7,356 bases of DNA from an uncultured Eisenbergiella sp. (GTDB lineage: Bacteria; Bacillota; Clostridia; Lachnospirales; Lachnospiraceae). The notes beneath the pieces are model-generated. The model did not search any database, was not told where the DNA came from, and saw nothing but the letters and a program-made list of their open reading frames with translations. The DNA is taken from positions 1 to 7,356 of the forward strand of contig CANQTI010000098.1 in the NCBI GenBank assembly GCA_947626725.1. The letters are read 5' to 3'. Below are positions 6,370 through 7,356 of the stretch, in pieces. Each line of letters starts with the position of its first letter. The stretch's first letter is position 1. Both the position numbers and the translations under genes were made by a program.

Positions 6370-7356
6370 TCGGACCGCCCCAATCATAGATCATGTTCGA
6401 TTCCGTCCGGTCCGCCAGAAATATCTTTTCCGCAAACCGGTAATTCATCCTGGAAACCACCGTGCTGTGAACCGTAGCATCTCCTGTCACCATTGTGTTC
6501 CAGTATATGATCTCATATTCCGTATGAGGATAATAAAATGCGGGATCGTAGGCGGGGACATACTCAATACCGGTCCGCTGTACTCCCATATCCTTCATGG
6601 TCTGTCCCAACACCCGAATCGTCCCTGTCGGGTCCACCAGATTGCTGTCCTCCACGTAGGAAAACATGCGGCCGTTCTCTGTCTGCAGAAAAACGATGGC
6701 CTCTTTTGTCACAGGCACATAAGAGTATCCATACCAGTAATCCATAACACCCTCAATAAAGCTGTCACGGATCACTTTATATTCATCTCCAACGATAAAG
6801 GATTTGGCCGCCTCAAAATTTCCCCGTTCAAAATTCTCAAACATAGGGGCAAAATAGGCGCTGATCTCGCTCTGCTTATCCAGACAGGCCAGAAGCTCTC
6901 CCGCGCCTGCCGCCCCCAGCGCCTCCGCGCGTTCCAGGAGCGCCCGGTAATCCGCCGCATGAGAAAGACTCAGATAAACTTCCTGCACCGGAATCACGCA
7001 GAAAGCCTCCACCGCCGGCAGATAGAGCGCCGGATTCCCCTGCGCCGCCGTCAAAAGCCGATCCGCAAAATCCTGATATTCCGGAAAGCCGCTGCTGCCG
7101 TCCAGGCCGTCCAAAAGCACAAAGCTCTGATCCCCTGTCTGCAAAAGGCGCTGCGCGCAGGTCGTGAGCAGATCCGCCGCCTGCGTTTCGGCCGGCACCT
7201 TCTCCAGCACGTCCAGACAGCGCTGCGCGGTGACATATGTCACATTTCCGGAATTGATCTGTTCCACCGCATCATTCAGGACCGTGGCCGCATAATTCTG
7301 CAAGAGGACGCTGTCCCCGGTGACCTCATACCCCTCCAGCAAAATGCTTTCCGCCT
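6347..7356 (-). CDS. Unrecognised protein, 3' part only (5' end off window)
   Basis: The reading frame is open to the right edge, giving 335 visible residues; a TTG at 7342 has no ribosome binding site, so I treat the gene as 5'-truncated by the window. I do not recognise the family. The first ~165 visible residues are Ala/Leu-rich and look like stacked helices (TPR- or solenoid-like, for example VTAQRCLDVLEKVPAETQAADLL). The remainder is richer in aromatic and beta-forming residues (FENFERGNFEAAKSF, GVMDYWYGYSYVPVTKEAIVFL, YVPAYDPAFYYPHTEYEIIYW) and ends in a charged tail RKKE. No membrane span, signal peptide or Cys cluster is visible, but the missing N-terminus could hold one. Its stop (TAA, 6347-6349) lies inside the start region of the MATE gene, so the two are probably co-transcribed. 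That does not reveal the function. Confidence 0.85.
   Translation of the reverse strand, partial: AESILLEGYEVTGDSVLLQNYAATVLNDAVEQINSGNVTYVTAQRCLDVLEKVPAETQAADLLTTCAQRLLQTGDQSFVLLDGLDGSSGFPEYQDFADRLLTAAQGNPALYLPAVEAFCVIPVQEVYLSLSHAADYRALLERAEALGAAGAGELLACLDKQSEISAYFAPMFENFERGNFEAAKSFIVGDEYKVIRDSFIEGVMDYWYGYSYVPVTKEAIVFLQTENGRMFSYVEDSNLVDPTGTIRVLGQTMKDMGVQRTGIEYVPAYDPAFYYPHTEYEIIYWNTMVTGDATVHSTVVSRMNYRFAEKIFLADRTESNMIYDWGGPNEKRKKE

Noticed and set aside
4828..6477. Long plus-strand open frames opposite the MATE gene (4828-5610, 5423-5941, 5668-6477)
   Set aside because: Rich in Arg, Pro, His and Gln with no domain; all lie antisense to a clear MATE exporter and the end of its upstream gene.
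1..7356. Mobile elements, CRISPR, tRNA or defence genes
   Set aside because: No transposase, integrase, regularly spaced direct repeats, cloverleaf-like sequence or target-site duplication could be found by reading both strands.

Overview
This is a stretch of ordinary bacterial chromosome, most likely from a Clostridia-type Firmicute (Lachnospiraceae-like). The inference rests on the gene content (metal-dependent GpmI, a large membrane protein that looks like the DUF6020 family, a two-domain-tail CDF exporter, a MATE exporter), strong AGGAGG-type ribosome binding sites, TATAAT-type promoters and a moderately high GC content. No lineage-specific RNA gene is present to confirm it.

Layout from left to right. 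(1) Positions 1-1420, minus: gpmI, cofactor-independent phosphoglycerate mutase, running off the left edge and missing roughly its last 40 residues. (2) 1498-3327, minus: a ~609-residue polytopic membrane protein, probably DUF6020 / GT-C-like, lying upstream of gpmI and in the same direction. The gpmI promoter overlaps its stop codon. (3) 3328-3577: a divergent intergenic region with candidate promoters in both directions, two small inverted repeats sharing TTTCC/GGAAA arms, and a 50-codon stretch that stays open in frame with the membrane gene but has no usable start. (4) 3578-4747, plus: a cation diffusion facilitator with an Asn/Asp + Asp/Asp metal site (suggesting manganese) and what looks like a duplicated C-terminal cytoplasmic domain. 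(5) 4777-4819: a perfect 19-bp hairpin between convergent genes, a likely bidirectional terminator. (6) 4843-6369, minus: a MATE-family exporter with an unusually long Ala/Glu-rich loop between its two halves. (7) 6347-7356, minus: the 3' part of an unrecognised gene overlapping the MATE start, probably in one operon with it.

The genes form at least three transcription units: membrane protein -> gpmI (with an extra promoter for gpmI), the CDF exporter alone, and unknown gene -> MATE. I see no mobile element, CRISPR array, tRNA, rRNA or phage gene, and no convincing new multi-gene system. The more unusual points are the CDF tail duplication, the MATE linker, the unidentified partner of the MATE gene, and the coding-like sequence upstream of the membrane protein.
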